From Betaproteobacteria bacterium (GTDB lineage: Bacteria > Pseudomonadota > Gammaproteobacteria > Burkholderiales > Rhodocyclaceae), in the NCBI GenBank assembly GCA_947478755.1, contig CANJXH010000008.1, positions 1 to 35,921 on the forward strand: a DNA stretch of 35,921 nt. The letters run 5' to 3'. Below are positions 24,664-33,315 of the stretch, one piece after another (positions within the stretch are counted from its first letter, which is position 1; every line of letters begins with the position of its first letter). The position numbers and the translations under genes were made by a program. Below the pieces are notes generated by a model. That model was not told the origin of the DNA and ran no database searches. It saw nothing but the letters and a program-made list of their open reading frames with translations.

Positions 24664-26247
24664 ATGACTGCATCCCACGCCCTGATTAGTGTTTCCGACA
24701 AACGCGGTGTCCTCGATCTCGCCCGCGCCCTGATTGCGCTCGACATCAGGGTCCTCTCCACCGGCGGTACCGCCAAGCTGCTGCGCGATGCCGGCCTTGC
24801 CGTCACCGACGTGTCGGACCACACCGGCTTCCCCGAAATGCTCGACGGCCGCGTCAAGACGCTTCACCCCAAGGTGCATGGCGGCATTCTCGGCCGGCGC
24901 GACCTGCCGGAACACCTGAGCACGATGGCGGCACACGACATCGCGCCAATCGATCTGGTGATCGTCAACCTCTATCCCTTCCGCGAGACGGTGGCCAAGC
25001 CGGACTGCACGTTGGAAGACGCGATCGAAAACATCGATATCGGCGGACCGACGATGGTGCGCGCCGCCGCCAAGAATCACGGCAACGAAATGGGCGGCGT
25101 CGGCATCGTCACCGATCCGGAAGACTACGCAAGCGTGATCGACGAACTGCAAAAGAACAAGGGCAAGCTGGGTTATGCCACCCGCTTCGCGCTGGCGAAA
25201 AAGGCCTTCACGCACACGGCGCGCTACGACTCGGCCATCGCCAACTGGCTGACCTCGCTGGATGAACAGAACAAGCCCGGCGCCTTCCCCGACAAACTGC
25301 AACTGGCCTTCGACAAGGTTGAAACCCTGCGCTACGGCGAAAACCCGCACCAGCAGGCCGCGTTCTATCGCGAGACCACGCCGGTAGCCGGCAGCATCGC
25401 CAGCTATCAGCAGATCCAGGGCAAGGAGCTCTCCTACAACAACATCGCCGATGCCGATGCCGCGTGGGAAGCCGTCAAGGCATTCGATGCCGGCAAAGGC
25501 GAGCTGGCCTGCGTCATCGTCAAGCACGCCAACCCCTGCGGCGTTGCGCTGGCGGCCAATGCCGAGCAGGCCTATCGCAAGGCCTTCAGCACCGACCCGA
25601 CCTCGGCCTTCGGCGGCATCATCGCCTTCAACGTTGCCATCGACAAGGCAGCGGCAGAAGCCATTGCCGGCCAGTTTGCCGAAGTGATCATCGCGCCGGA
25701 AGTGACAGCAGATGCCCGTGCGGTATTCGCCGCCAAGCAAAACCTGCGCGTGCTGACGGTACCGCTCGGGCGTGTTGCCGGCGCCTTTGACTACAAGCGC
25801 GTCGGCGGCGGGCTGCTGGTGCAAAGCGCAGACGAAGCACGCATCGCCGTGGCCGACATCAAGGTTGTCACCAAACGCGCACCCACCGCCACCGAAATGG
25901 CCGACCTGCTGTTCGCCTGGCGCGTTGCCAAGTATGTCAAGTCGAATGCCATCGTTTTCTGCAAGGACAGCACCACCGTCGGCGTCGGCGCCGGCCAGAT
26001 GAGCCGCGTCGATTCCGCACGCATCGCCGCCATCAAGGCCGAGAATGCCGGCCTCACTGTCAAGGGTTCGGTCGTTGCGTCGGATGCCTTCTTCCCCTTC
26101 CGCGATGGCCTTGATGTGCTGGCACAGGCCGGTGCTACCGCGGTGATCCAGCCGGGTGGCTCGATGCGCGATGCCGAAGTCATTGCCGCCGCCGACGAGC
26201 AGAACGTGGCGATGGTGTTCACCGGCTTCCGCCACTTCAGACACTGA
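24664..26247 (+). CDS. purH: Bifunctional AICAR formyltransferase/IMP cyclohydrolase
   Basis: PurH carries out the last two steps of IMP synthesis. The 527-aa protein has an N-terminal MGS-like cyclohydrolase domain ([45 protein letters not shown], about residues 1-150) and a C-terminal formyltransferase domain. The latter contains [30 protein letters not shown] and [13 protein letters not shown], with the catalytic Lys-His, near residue 285. [16 protein letters not shown] and [12 protein letters not shown] close the protein. It begins 4 nt after fis and is followed 5 nt later by purD. Confidence 0.97.
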   Translation: MTASHALISVSDKRGVLDLARALIALDIRVLSTGGTAKLLRDAGLAVTDVSDHTGFPEMLDGRVKTLHPKVHGGILGRRDLPEHLSTMAAHDIAPIDLVIVNLYPFRETVAKPDCTLEDAIENIDIGGPTMVRAAAKNHGNEMGGVGIVTDPEDYASVIDELQKNKGKLGYATRFALAKKAFTHTARYDSAIANWLTSLDEQNKPGAFPDKLQLAFDKVETLRYGENPHQQAAFYRETTPVAGSIASYQQIQGKELSYNNIADADAAWEAVKAFDAGKGELACVIVKHANPCGVALAANAEQAYRKAFSTDPTSAFGGIIAFNVAIDKAAAEAIAGQFAEVIIAPEVTADARAVFAAKQNLRVLTVPLGRVAGAFDYKRVGGGLLVQSADEARIAVADIKVVTKRAPTATEMADLLFAWRVAKYVKSNAIVFCKDSTTVGVGAGQMSRVDSARIAAIKAENAGLTVKGSVVASDAFFPFRDGLDVLAQAGATAVIQPGGSMRDAEVIAAADEQNVAMVFTGFRHFRH

Positions 26248-26252
26248 TCACA

Positions 26253-27536
26253 ATGAAGTTACTTGTGATTGGTTCCGGCGGACGCGAACACGCGCTGGCA
26301 TGGCGATTGGCGCAGTCGGACAAAGTGCAGAAGATATTTGTCGCACCGGGCAATGCCGGTACGGCGCGAGAAAACGGGCTGGAGAATCTGGCCCTCACCG
26401 CCATCCCCGACCTGATTGCGTTTGCCAAAAGCGAATCCATACACGCGACGGTGGTCGGCCCGGAAGCGCCGCTGGCGGCTGGTATCGTCGACGCCTTCCG
26501 CGCCGCGGGCCTGCGCATCTTCGGCCCGAGCCGGGAAGCCGCTCAGCTCGAAAGCTCGAAGGATTTTGCCAAGCGTTTCATGATCCGGCACCAGATCCCG
26601 ACCGCGAAATTCCAGACCTTCACCGACACCGCAGCCGACATCAAGGCAGCCCATGCCTATGTCGATGCCGAAGGCGCACCGATTGTGGTCAAGGCCGACG
26701 GCCTGGCCGCTGGCAAAGGGGTGGTCGTCGCTACCAGCGTCGAAGAAGCACACCGCGCCATTGACGACATGCTGTCCGGCAACAAGCTGGGCGATGCAGG
26801 TGCCCGCGTTGTGATCGAGGAATTCCTCGACGGCGAGGAAGCCAGCTTCATCGTCATGGCCGACGGCAAACACGCGCTGGCCATGGCCACCAGTCAGGAC
26901 CACAAGCGTTTGCTCGATGGTGATGCCGGTCCCAACACCGGCGGCATGGGCGCCTACTCGCCGGCGCCGGTGGTAACGCCGCAGATCCATGCCAAAGTGA
27001 TGCGCGAAGTGATCATGCCGACCATTCGCGGCATGGAAGCGGACGGCATCGTCTATACCGGTTTTCTTTATGCGGGCCTGATGATCAAACCCGACGGTAC
27101 GCTGCGCGTACTCGAATTCAATTGCCGCTTCGGCGACCCCGAAACGCAGCCGATCATGATGCGGCTGAAAAGCGATTTCACCGAGCTGATCGATGCCGGC
27201 ATCGATGGCCGCCTCGACCAGATCGATGCCGAATGGGATCGTCGCGTTGCACTGGGCGTGGTGCTGGCTGCGGCCGGCTACCCCGACAATCCGAGAAAGG
27301 GCGATGTCATCAACGGCCTCGCCTCGCACCCCGAAGACGACGTGCGTACCTTCCATGCCGGCACCTCACTGGCTGGCAGCGATGTGGTCACCACCGGTGG
27401 TCGCGTGCTGTGTGTCACCGCGCTCGGTGACACACTCAAACTGGCGCAGAACCGCGCCTACGAAGAAGTTGCGAAAACCAGTTTCGCCGGCATGCAGTAC
27501 CGTACCGACATCGGGCACCGCGCCCTGAAACGCTGA
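26253..27536 (+). CDS. purD: Phosphoribosylamine-glycine ligase (GAR synthetase)
   Basis: PurD ligates phosphoribosylamine and glycine with ATP, an early purine step. The 427-aa protein starts [19 protein letters not shown], the family N-terminus. ATP-grasp features follow: [35 protein letters not shown] (about residue 145), [19 protein letters not shown] and [12 protein letters not shown]. The metal-binding [14 protein letters not shown] lies near residue 290. The gene follows purH directly, so the two purine genes are probably co-expressed and continue into hemF. Confidence 0.97.
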   Translation: MKLLVIGSGGREHALAWRLAQSDKVQKIFVAPGNAGTARENGLENLALTAIPDLIAFAKSESIHATVVGPEAPLAAGIVDAFRAAGLRIFGPSREAAQLESSKDFAKRFMIRHQIPTAKFQTFTDTAADIKAAHAYVDAEGAPIVVKADGLAAGKGVVVATSVEEAHRAIDDMLSGNKLGDAGARVVIEEFLDGEEASFIVMADGKHALAMATSQDHKRLLDGDAGPNTGGMGAYSPAPVVTPQIHAKVMREVIMPTIRGMEADGIVYTGFLYAGLMIKPDGTLRVLEFNCRFGDPETQPIMMRLKSDFTELIDAGIDGRLDQIDAEWDRRVALGVVLAAAGYPDNPRKGDVINGLASHPEDDVRTFHAGTSLAGSDVVTTGGRVLCVTALGDTLKLAQNRAYEEVAKTSFAGMQYRTDIGHRALKR

Positions 27537-27542
27537 GGCGAC

Positions 27543-28430
27543 ATGGATACCGGGCAGATCAGGCAATACTTTTCCGGATTGCAGGGCACGATTGTTTCCG
27601 CGCTGGAAACATTTGACGGAAAGAAATTCACCCGTGACGAATGGGGCCGCGGAACCTCGATATTGATTGAAGAAGGCAACTTCTTTGAACGCGGCGGCGT
27701 CAATTTCTCCCACGTCACCGGCGAGAGCATGCCGGCATCGGCCACCGCACACCGGCCGGAGCTGGCTGGCCGGCGCTGGGAGGCGATGGGCGTCTCGCTG
27801 GTGCTGCACCCGCGCAACCCGTATTGCCCGACCTCGCACATGAACGTGCGCTTTTTTGTCGCGCAACCCTCAAGGCAGGAACAGCAGGCGGTGTGGTGGT
27901 TTGGCGGCGGCATGGACCTGACCCCCTACTACGGCTTTGACGAAGATGCGCAGCACTTCCACCGCAGCTGTCGTGATGCGCTGTCGGCCTTCGGTGTTGA
28001 TCGCTACCCACGCTACAAGAAGTGGTGCGACGAGTACTTCTTCCTCAAGCACCGCAACGAACCCCGAGGCATCGGTGGCATCTTCTTTGACGACCTCAAC
28101 GATGGCGGCTTTGATCACTGCTTCGGCCTGACGCGTTCGGTCGGCGATCACTTCGTTGATGCCTACCTGCCGATACTGGAACGTCGCAAGGACATGGCCT
28201 ACGGTGAACGCGAGCGCGACTTCCAGGCCTACCGCCGTGGCCGCTACGTCGAGTTCAACCTGGTGTGGGATCGCGGCACGCTGTTCGGGCTGCAATCCGG
28301 CGGCCGCACCGAATCCATCCTCATGTCCTTGCCGCCGATCGTGAAGTGGCGCTACGACTGGCATCCTGCACCGGGCAGCGCCGAAGAAAAGCTTTATACC
28401 GACTACCTCAAGCCACGAGACTGGGCCTGA
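27543..28430 (+). CDS. hemF: Oxygen-dependent coproporphyrinogen III oxidase
   Basis: HemF performs the O2-dependent decarboxylation of coproporphyrinogen III to protoporphyrinogen IX. The 295-aa protein shows [71 protein letters not shown] and [13 protein letters not shown], covering the whole conserved fold. It starts 6 nt after purD. Its stop lies 5 nt from the stop of convergent hemY, so it closes a purine/heme unit facing the hemCDXY unit. An aerobic or facultative lifestyle is implied by this O2-using form. Confidence 0.97.
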   Translation: MDTGQIRQYFSGLQGTIVSALETFDGKKFTRDEWGRGTSILIEEGNFFERGGVNFSHVTGESMPASATAHRPELAGRRWEAMGVSLVLHPRNPYCPTSHMNVRFFVAQPSRQEQQAVWWFGGGMDLTPYYGFDEDAQHFHRSCRDALSAFGVDRYPRYKKWCDEYFFLKHRNEPRGIGGIFFDDLNDGGFDHCFGLTRSVGDHFVDAYLPILERRKDMAYGERERDFQAYRRGRYVEFNLVWDRGTLFGLQSGGRTESILMSLPPIVKWRYDWHPAPGSAEEKLYTDYLKPRDWA

Positions 28431-28435
28431 TCGGC

Positions 28436-29620
28436 TCAGCCCTGCGGAAACTCGCCGGCAGCGGCGCGGTAGTGAATGTTGGCCCGGTCGACATGGCCCA
28501 GGCTGTCCTGCAAGGCCGCCAGTTCGAGATGCACCCAGCGCGACGGCAGCACCGACAGCGAAGCCTCGAGATAGCTTTGTGCCTTGCCCCATAGCTGCTG
28601 GCGGCGGCAGAGACGGCCCAGCGTCAGCAGCAGCTTGTGGTCGCGCGGATGCGCGGGCAGCCAGCGCTCGGCATGGGCGATGCGACCCAGCGTGTCGTGC
28701 GTGCAGTCGCCGTAAGCGGCGGCGAGATAGGAATCCCACTGGATGTCGAGCGCGTCCTCGATCAGGCGCACCGCCTCCTCATGCTTGCCTGCCGAACTCA
28801 ACATGGGCACAACCCGCAGCACCAGCCTCGGTTCGAGACGGTCGACCTCCGGCAGCTTGTTCACAAAACGCAGCAACGCAGCACCGCCATCGCCCAGTGT
28901 CTGCAGCTGGCTGATGATTTCGCGTTGGGCGCGCTGGCGCAACGGTGCTGCCTGTGCCGGCGTCATGGCGTGATGTTTTTCCAGTTGTCGCAGTACGCGC
29001 TCGACGTCCTGCCATTGGCCCATGCCCTGATGGACGCGCAGCGCCAGTCGTTGCGCAGCCACGTGCAGGCCGCCCTTGCGCGTGAATTGATCGAGCAGTT
29101 CACGCGCGCTGGCAAAGTCGCGCTTGTCGGTGGCGATGCCGGCCTCGACCATCAGGCGCGCGCCCGACAGGCCCTTGTCGCTTTGTCGTGCCCGGTCGCG
29201 CCACAGCAGCTCGCGCGCTTCATCACGCATGCGGTGGGCTGCGCTCTGCGCCAGCAGTGACGCCAGCAGCGGCGCATGGTCGGCGTTGTACGACGCTTCG
29301 GCGCGGCGCAGGGCGTGGCTGTAGCGGCCTTCCATGAACAGGTCGACACCATCACGCAAGGCGGCATCCGCCTTTTCATGCGCGTGGCGTGCGCGGAACT
29401 CGCGCACCGACACCGGCAGCGCGATCAGGGCGGTGATGGCACGCACCACGAAATACAGCGCGAAGAAACCGACCATTGCCAGCACCAGCAGCAGATTCAG
29501 CGACAACTCAACGCGCCATGGCGGCAAGGCCACCAGTACATAGCCATCGTTGTGCAGGGCCGCCACGGCGAGGCCCGCAGCCAATGCCGCCAACGCCAGC
29601 AGCCAGATCAGGATGCGCAT
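28436..29620 (-). CDS. hemY: Heme biosynthesis-associated TPR protein HemY
   Basis: This is the proteobacterial HemY, a membrane-anchored TPR protein linked to late heme synthesis. It is not the protoporphyrinogen oxidase of Gram-positives that shares the name. The 394-aa protein has two N-terminal membrane segments (MRILIWLLALAALAAGLAVA and LNLLLVLAMVGFFALYFVV). TPR-like helical repeats follow (FMEGRYSHALRRAEASY; later HPRDHKLLLTLGRLCRRQQL and WGKAQSYLEASL). It starts 6 nt after the hemX stop and is the last gene of the hemCDXY unit. Confidence 0.93.
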   Translation of the reverse strand: MRILIWLLALAALAAGLAVAALHNDGYVLVALPPWRVELSLNLLLVLAMVGFFALYFVVRAITALIALPVSVREFRARHAHEKADAALRDGVDLFMEGRYSHALRRAEASYNADHAPLLASLLAQSAAHRMRDEARELLWRDRARQSDKGLSGARLMVEAGIATDKRDFASARELLDQFTRKGGLHVAAQRLALRVHQGMGQWQDVERVLRQLEKHHAMTPAQAAPLRQRAQREIISQLQTLGDGGAALLRFVNKLPEVDRLEPRLVLRVVPMLSSAGKHEEAVRLIEDALDIQWDSYLAAAYGDCTHDTLGRIAHAERWLPAHPRDHKLLLTLGRLCRRQQLWGKAQSYLEASLSVLPSRWVHLELAALQDSLGHVDRANIHYRAAAGEFPQG

Positions 29621-29626
29621 TCGCTG

Positions 29627-30706
29627 TTACTTTCTGCCGAGCTTGAAGTTGCGCACCGCCGCCAGCGTCTCGTTCAGCGAGGGTGCCTGTTGCACGATGT
29701 CCAGTGTCGAATAGGACTTCGCTGTGGCCAGCGCAGTTTGCACCGGGCGCGACTGCGTGTCGAAATAGCGATCCAGCCACTCCGCCGTCTGCCGCATGTC
29801 TTCACGGAAACTGCGGCCATCGCGGGCCAGCAATGCCAGGCGCGCATTGACCAGGCGCAGCTTGATGTTCTCGCGCACGAAGTAGGCCTGGTTCGGTGGC
29901 AGCAGGCCGGGGTCGCTGTGCTCGATGCGTTCAATGCGGATCAGCTGGTGAATGTCGATCCACCATTCATCCAGCAATGCCTGCCACCATGAGGGCTGCG
30001 CTGCCGCAACGGCCTTGCCATCCGCCTTTTTGCCCGGCTTGCCCTTGTCGGCCTTCTCCACCTTGTCTGCCCTCTCCGGCTTTGGGTGCTGCTCATACGC
30101 CATGGGGAAGCTGTCGACCTGCGCGACGATGCTTTCAATTTTCACCGCCATGCCCGAGATGTCGGCCACCGGCATCGCCGTGAGGTTGGCGATGTCGCGC
30201 GCAATCAGCTTGCGTAACGGCAGGAATTGCGGCTGCGCGGTCTTGGCCAGGCGCGCATCGGCGCCATTGAGGGCAATCAGCGCGACTTCGATATTGCCCG
30301 CCAGTTGCAGCTGTTGCGCCGCAATCGAGATGGACTGCTCCACCTCGGCCAGCAGGCGTTCGTCACGCGTGCGCGACAATTCCTGATACATCGACTCCAG
30401 CGCCAGCTGCTGGCTCTGCCCGGCGGCGAAATCGGACTCCAGCGACGCCAGCCGCGCCTGCAATGACTGCGCCAGCGCCTGGTTCTGCTTTGCCAGCGCC
30501 ACGGCCGACTTCACCTGCAAGTCGTTTTCGACCAGCCGCTTGGCAAAATCCTGACGCAGGTCTTCCACGCGAGAACGGCCGTCGAGCCACTGCCAGAAAA
30601 ACAGCGCGGCGACCGCGACGCCTGCCAGCAGCAGCAGCGTGCGCCAGCGCGATGCGGGCGCGGGCAGAACAGGCGGCGGTGTGACGGAAATGTTTTCGTT
30701 ATTCAT
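29627..30706 (-). CDS. hemX: HemX-type membrane protein (annotated as uroporphyrinogen-III C-methyltransferase)
   Basis: The 359-aa protein has a short cytoplasmic N-terminus, one membrane segment (TLLLLAGVAVAALFFWQWL, about residues 23-41), and a coiled-coil region (QNQALAQSLQARLASLESDF). The periplasmic HemX domain follows (WWQALLDEWWIDIHQLIRIER near residue 233). The family is often called a methyltransferase, but no SAM-binding motif is present, so that activity is unlikely. An acidic/Lys stretch around residues 205-230 (KPERADKVEKADKGKPGKKA) is an unusual charged linker. Its start overlaps the hemD stop by 8 nt. Confidence 0.91.
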   Translation of the reverse strand: MNNENISVTPPPVLPAPASRWRTLLLLAGVAVAALFFWQWLDGRSRVEDLRQDFAKRLVENDLQVKSAVALAKQNQALAQSLQARLASLESDFAAGQSQQLALESMYQELSRTRDERLLAEVEQSISIAAQQLQLAGNIEVALIALNGADARLAKTAQPQFLPLRKLIARDIANLTAMPVADISGMAVKIESIVAQVDSFPMAYEQHPKPERADKVEKADKGKPGKKADGKAVAAAQPSWWQALLDEWWIDIHQLIRIERIEHSDPGLLPPNQAYFVRENIKLRLVNARLALLARDGRSFREDMRQTAEWLDRYFDTQSRPVQTALATAKSYSTLDIVQQAPSLNETLAAVRNFKLGRK

Positions 30707-31475
30707 GGTGAGTGAAGTAGTTTAGCAAGCCGGCAACCAGACCATCGTCGCCCGGGCCTGTCGTATGGATGACGGCCAGGCCGAGCATGCTGGCCTGTAC
30801 CGCAATGCGATGGTGCGGCACGAACAGCGGCGTCTTGCGCAGCCAGGCCTGGCCCAGCTTGCCGACCATATCGAACAGGTTGCGCATGCCTTCGCTGCTG
30901 GTCACGGTGATGGCGTCCAGCGTGCGGTTTTCCCAGTGCTTCAGCAGTACCGCGCCGTCGATCGGCGGCATGCCGCGACGATAGCTGGCAATCTGCACCA
31001 CCTCGGCACCGCGCTCGCGCAGTGTGTCGCCCAGCAGTTCGCGCCCGCCATCGCCACGAAAGATGACGATGCGCTTGCCGGCAACATCCTGCAATTCCGG
31101 CAACTCCAGCAGGGCTTCGGAATCAAAGCGGCCAGCCGGCACCAGCACATTGTCGATACCATGCCGTGCCAGTGCCTGCTCGCTGCTGACACCCACCGTG
31201 GCCGCGCGCAGTCCGGGTGGCCAGCCACGATGCCGCAGCACCTGCTCCAGCGACTTGAAGACGGCATTGGGGCTGATGAAAATCGCGATCTGGAAATCGT
31301 CCAGCTGCAGGGCAATGTCGTGCAGCGGCCTGAGGTCATCAAGATCGAGGATGCTGAGCACGGGAAACAGGATCGGATGCGCGCCGAGATCCACCAGCGC
31401 CTCGGCCAGATGCGTTGCCTGCCCGGCGGGCCGCGTGATCACCACATGCCGACCCGCCAGCGGCTGCGATGTCAT
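30699..31475 (-). CDS. hemD: Uroporphyrinogen-III synthase
   Basis: HemD cyclises hydroxymethylbilane to uroporphyrinogen III with inversion of ring D. Sequence conservation in this family is low, so the assignment rests on fold-type motifs and place. The N-terminus LAGRHVVITRPAGQATHLAEAL is typical, with the conserved FISPNAVFKSLE near residue 70, ITVTSSEGMRNLF near residue 192 and a C-terminal HHRIAVQASMLGL. The protein is 258 aa, usual length. It lies 3 nt after hemC and overlaps hemX. Confidence 0.94.
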   Translation of the reverse strand: MTSQPLAGRHVVITRPAGQATHLAEALVDLGAHPILFPVLSILDLDDLRPLHDIALQLDDFQIAIFISPNAVFKSLEQVLRHRGWPPGLRAATVGVSSEQALARHGIDNVLVPAGRFDSEALLELPELQDVAGKRIVIFRGDGGRELLGDTLRERGAEVVQIASYRRGMPPIDGAVLLKHWENRTLDAITVTSSEGMRNLFDMVGKLGQAWLRKTPLFVPHHRIAVQASMLGLAVIHTTGPGDDGLVAGLLNYFTHHE

Positions 31476-31478
31476 TGC

Positions 31479-32411
31479 CTACAGCGCCAGCGCCGACAAT
31501 ATCTCGTCGGCACCATCGGCGCGCAGCATCTGCGCGACATCGAGGCCCAGTGCTTCGGCCGCATCCATTGCCCCCTTGCGCTCGGCGCGGGCGACCTGCG
31601 TGCCATCGGGCCGGGCGACAAAACCACGCAGCCACAACTGCCCCTCCTGCTGCACGGCATAGGCGCCCAGCGGCACCTCGCAGCTGCCAGCCAATGCGCG
31701 CGACACCGCCCGCTCGGCGCGAACGCAGGCCGAGGTGATGGCGTCATTCAGCGGTGCCATCCACTGCGCGACGTCGGGCCGCGAAGCCAGCGCCTCAATG
31801 CCCAGCGCGCCCTGCCCCGCGGCCGGCAGCGAGAACTCGGCTGGCAGCACGGCGCGAATGCGATCAGCAAGACCCAGCCGCGTGAGGCCCGCTGCGGCGA
31901 GGATGATGGCGTCGTACTCACCGCTGTCGAGTTTGCGCAAGCGCGTATCGAGGTTGCCGCGCAGACTGGTCACCGCGAGATGCGGAAAGTTGGCGTGCAG
32001 CTGCGATTCGCGGCGCAGGCTTGAGGTGCCGACCACGGCACCTGGCGGCATGTCATCAAGCGAGGCATAGCGGCTGGAGACAAAGGCATCGAGCGGCGTC
32101 TCGCGCGGGCCGATGGCGACCAGCGCAAAGTCATCGCCGAGGTTCATCGGCACATCCTTCATCGAATGCACGGCGATATGCGCGCTGCCATTGAGCAGCG
32201 CGTTTTCAAGCTCCTTGACGAACAGTCCCTTGCCACCGACCTTGGCCAACGGTCGATCCAGTATCTGGTCGCCCCGCGTCGTCATGCCCAGCAGCTCGAC
32301 ACTGCATTGGGGATAGAGGCCGCGCAACAGGTCGCGCACATGCTCGGCCTGCCACAGGGCAAGGCGCGATTCGCGCGTGGCAATGACGATACGTTCGGGA
32401 GCAGAAGTCAC
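31479..32411 (-). CDS. hemC: Porphobilinogen deaminase (hydroxymethylbilane synthase)
   Basis: HemC condenses four porphobilinogens into hydroxymethylbilane using a covalent dipyrromethane cofactor. The start is GTG 32411, giving 310 aa ([20 protein letters not shown]); the track ORF extends to 32519 through non-homologous sequence. Motifs include [26 protein letters not shown] and the cofactor-bearing Cys in [12 protein letters not shown]. It heads the hemCDXY run and has its own promoter candidate, important because the upstream algZ/algR region is broken. Confidence 0.96.
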   Translation of the reverse strand: MTSAPERIVIATRESRLALWQAEHVRDLLRGLYPQCSVELLGMTTRGDQILDRPLAKVGGKGLFVKELENALLNGSAHIAVHSMKDVPMNLGDDFALVAIGPRETPLDAFVSSRYASLDDMPPGAVVGTSSLRRESQLHANFPHLAVTSLRGNLDTRLRKLDSGEYDAIILAAAGLTRLGLADRIRAVLPAEFSLPAAGQGALGIEALASRPDVAQWMAPLNDAITSACVRAERAVSRALAGSCEVPLGAYAVQQEGQLWLRGFVARPDGTQVARAERKGAMDAAEALGLDVAQMLRADGADEILSALAL

Positions 32412-32496
32412 GATATTGGAGCGAGCCGGAAAGAGGGAAAAACCACCGAAAAATGCCAGCGCAGCAAGTGCAAAGCGCAGTCGAAAAGCCGCGCCG

Positions 32497-32505
32497 ATTC
32501 TAGCA
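32497..32505 (-). promoter_or_regulatory. Candidate extended -10 promoter of hemC
   Basis: On the minus strand TGCTAGAAT followed by CGGC is an extended -10, 86 nt before the hemC GTG. It is identical over 9 nt to the lptD promoter candidate. It lies between hemC and the broken DUF3465 fragment, so hemC expression need not depend on algZ. Confidence 0.45.
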
Positions 32506-32537
32506 GTACCGGTCTGCACGGCACCGGGAAGCCGGGC

Positions 32538-32693
32538 TTACTGGTAGGTCTGCCCGTTGTATTTCAACCAACCCGCCTCATGCCGACCGGAAGGGTCGTG
32601 ATGCGTCCAATGCACCACCCCGCCCTTCTCGCTCCACTCGTACTCTCCATGGAACGCCACTTCATGCCCCGCCCGCAAACCCTCCAGGCGCGG
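32538..32693 (-). pseudogene. 3' remnant of a DUF3465 gene fused out of frame to algZ
   Basis: Read in the frame ending at TAA 32538, this stretch encodes about 51 residues: PRLEGLRAGHEVAFHGEYEW, then SEKGGVVHWTHHDPSGRHEA and GWLKYNGQTYQ. The GEYEW, GGVVHWTHHDP and GW-K-NGQTYQ blocks are the C-terminal signature of DUF3465 proteins, small proteins with an OB-like beta fold and unknown function. There is no room for the N-terminal half: going upstream the frame meets a stop at 32739-32741, with no ATG before it and algZ sequence in another frame. The piece is missing from the ORF track because it lacks a start. No function is expected. Confidence 0.85.
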
Positions 32694-33259
32694 AACAATT
32701 CGGCCAGCTCTTCGAGCGCCTTCTCGGCCCGGCGCGGATCACTGCGGATGATGCCGAGGATGCCATTCAGGCTGTTGAACAGGAAGTGGGGGCGAATGCG
32801 GGCCGAAAGCGCCATCAGTCTCGCCTCGGCCAGTGCGGGCGAACGTGCTTGTTGCCTGAGGTGCAGCCAGCTGCCGATCAAGGCCGTTGCCACGCCCGCC
32901 CAGAGCAGCTCGCGCAAAAGCGATGGGGTGATGGCGCTGCCTTGCGCGAAGGCGAGGTGCAGCCCCGCCACGACGAGCTGTGTCGTGACAAAAATCACCG
33001 CCCAGGCGCTAAATAGCGGGATCCCGGCCAAATAGGGTGCCGCGGCCGGGATAATGAGCAATATGACAATTGCAGCCCCGTCGAGCATTGGCAGCAAGGT
33101 GAGGAACGCCGGCATCCAGCGGGCGGGGTCGGGCTCGAAAATCAGCACCGTCAAAAGGCCCAGCACGTTGGCCGCGAGGAAAATGTGCAGCACAGTCGCC
33201 GGATTGCGGAAGTCGGGCAAGCCGGTCGGTGAGAGGTTTTGCCGTATACTTGAATCCAT
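32564..33259 (-). pseudogene. algZ: Truncated AlgZ/LytS-type sensor histidine kinase
   Basis: AlgZ (FimS) is an inner-membrane histidine kinase that works with the LytTR regulator AlgR. The ORF (231 aa) has about four membrane segments (for example VLHIFLAANVLGLLTVLIF and AWAVIFVTTQLVVAGLHLAF) and an intact phospho-acceptor block ARIRPHFLFNSLNGI with His158. After LEELAELFRA the sequence diverges at Trp192. The last 40 residues are DUF3465 sequence read in the wrong frame, and the whole HATPase domain is absent (full-length members are about 350 aa). It cannot autophosphorylate on its own. The start ATG 33259 is normal. The expected downstream algR is missing. Confidence 0.88.
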
Positions 33260-33315
33260 CTTAGCTAATTAGCCGATCTTGTTGAATTGACTTGTAAATT
33301 CGCGGCGATTTCATT

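Noticed and set aside
24637-26244. 535-aa ORF antisense to purH
   Set aside because: It mirrors the full length of purH, has no homology pattern I recognise, and long antisense frames are expected in GC-rich coding DNA.
26259-27356. 365-aa ORF antisense to purD
   Set aside because: Shadow frame; purD is intact and unmistakable.
29627-30706. Uroporphyrinogen-III methyltransferase activity of HemX
   Set aside because: The name is inherited from annotation; the protein is a membrane coiled-coil protein without a SAM-binding fold motif.
33264-33273. Palindrome GCTAATTAGC between algZ and argH
   Set aside because: A single 10-bp AT-rich dyad; no second copy or known operator matches, so it is not claimed as a regulator site.
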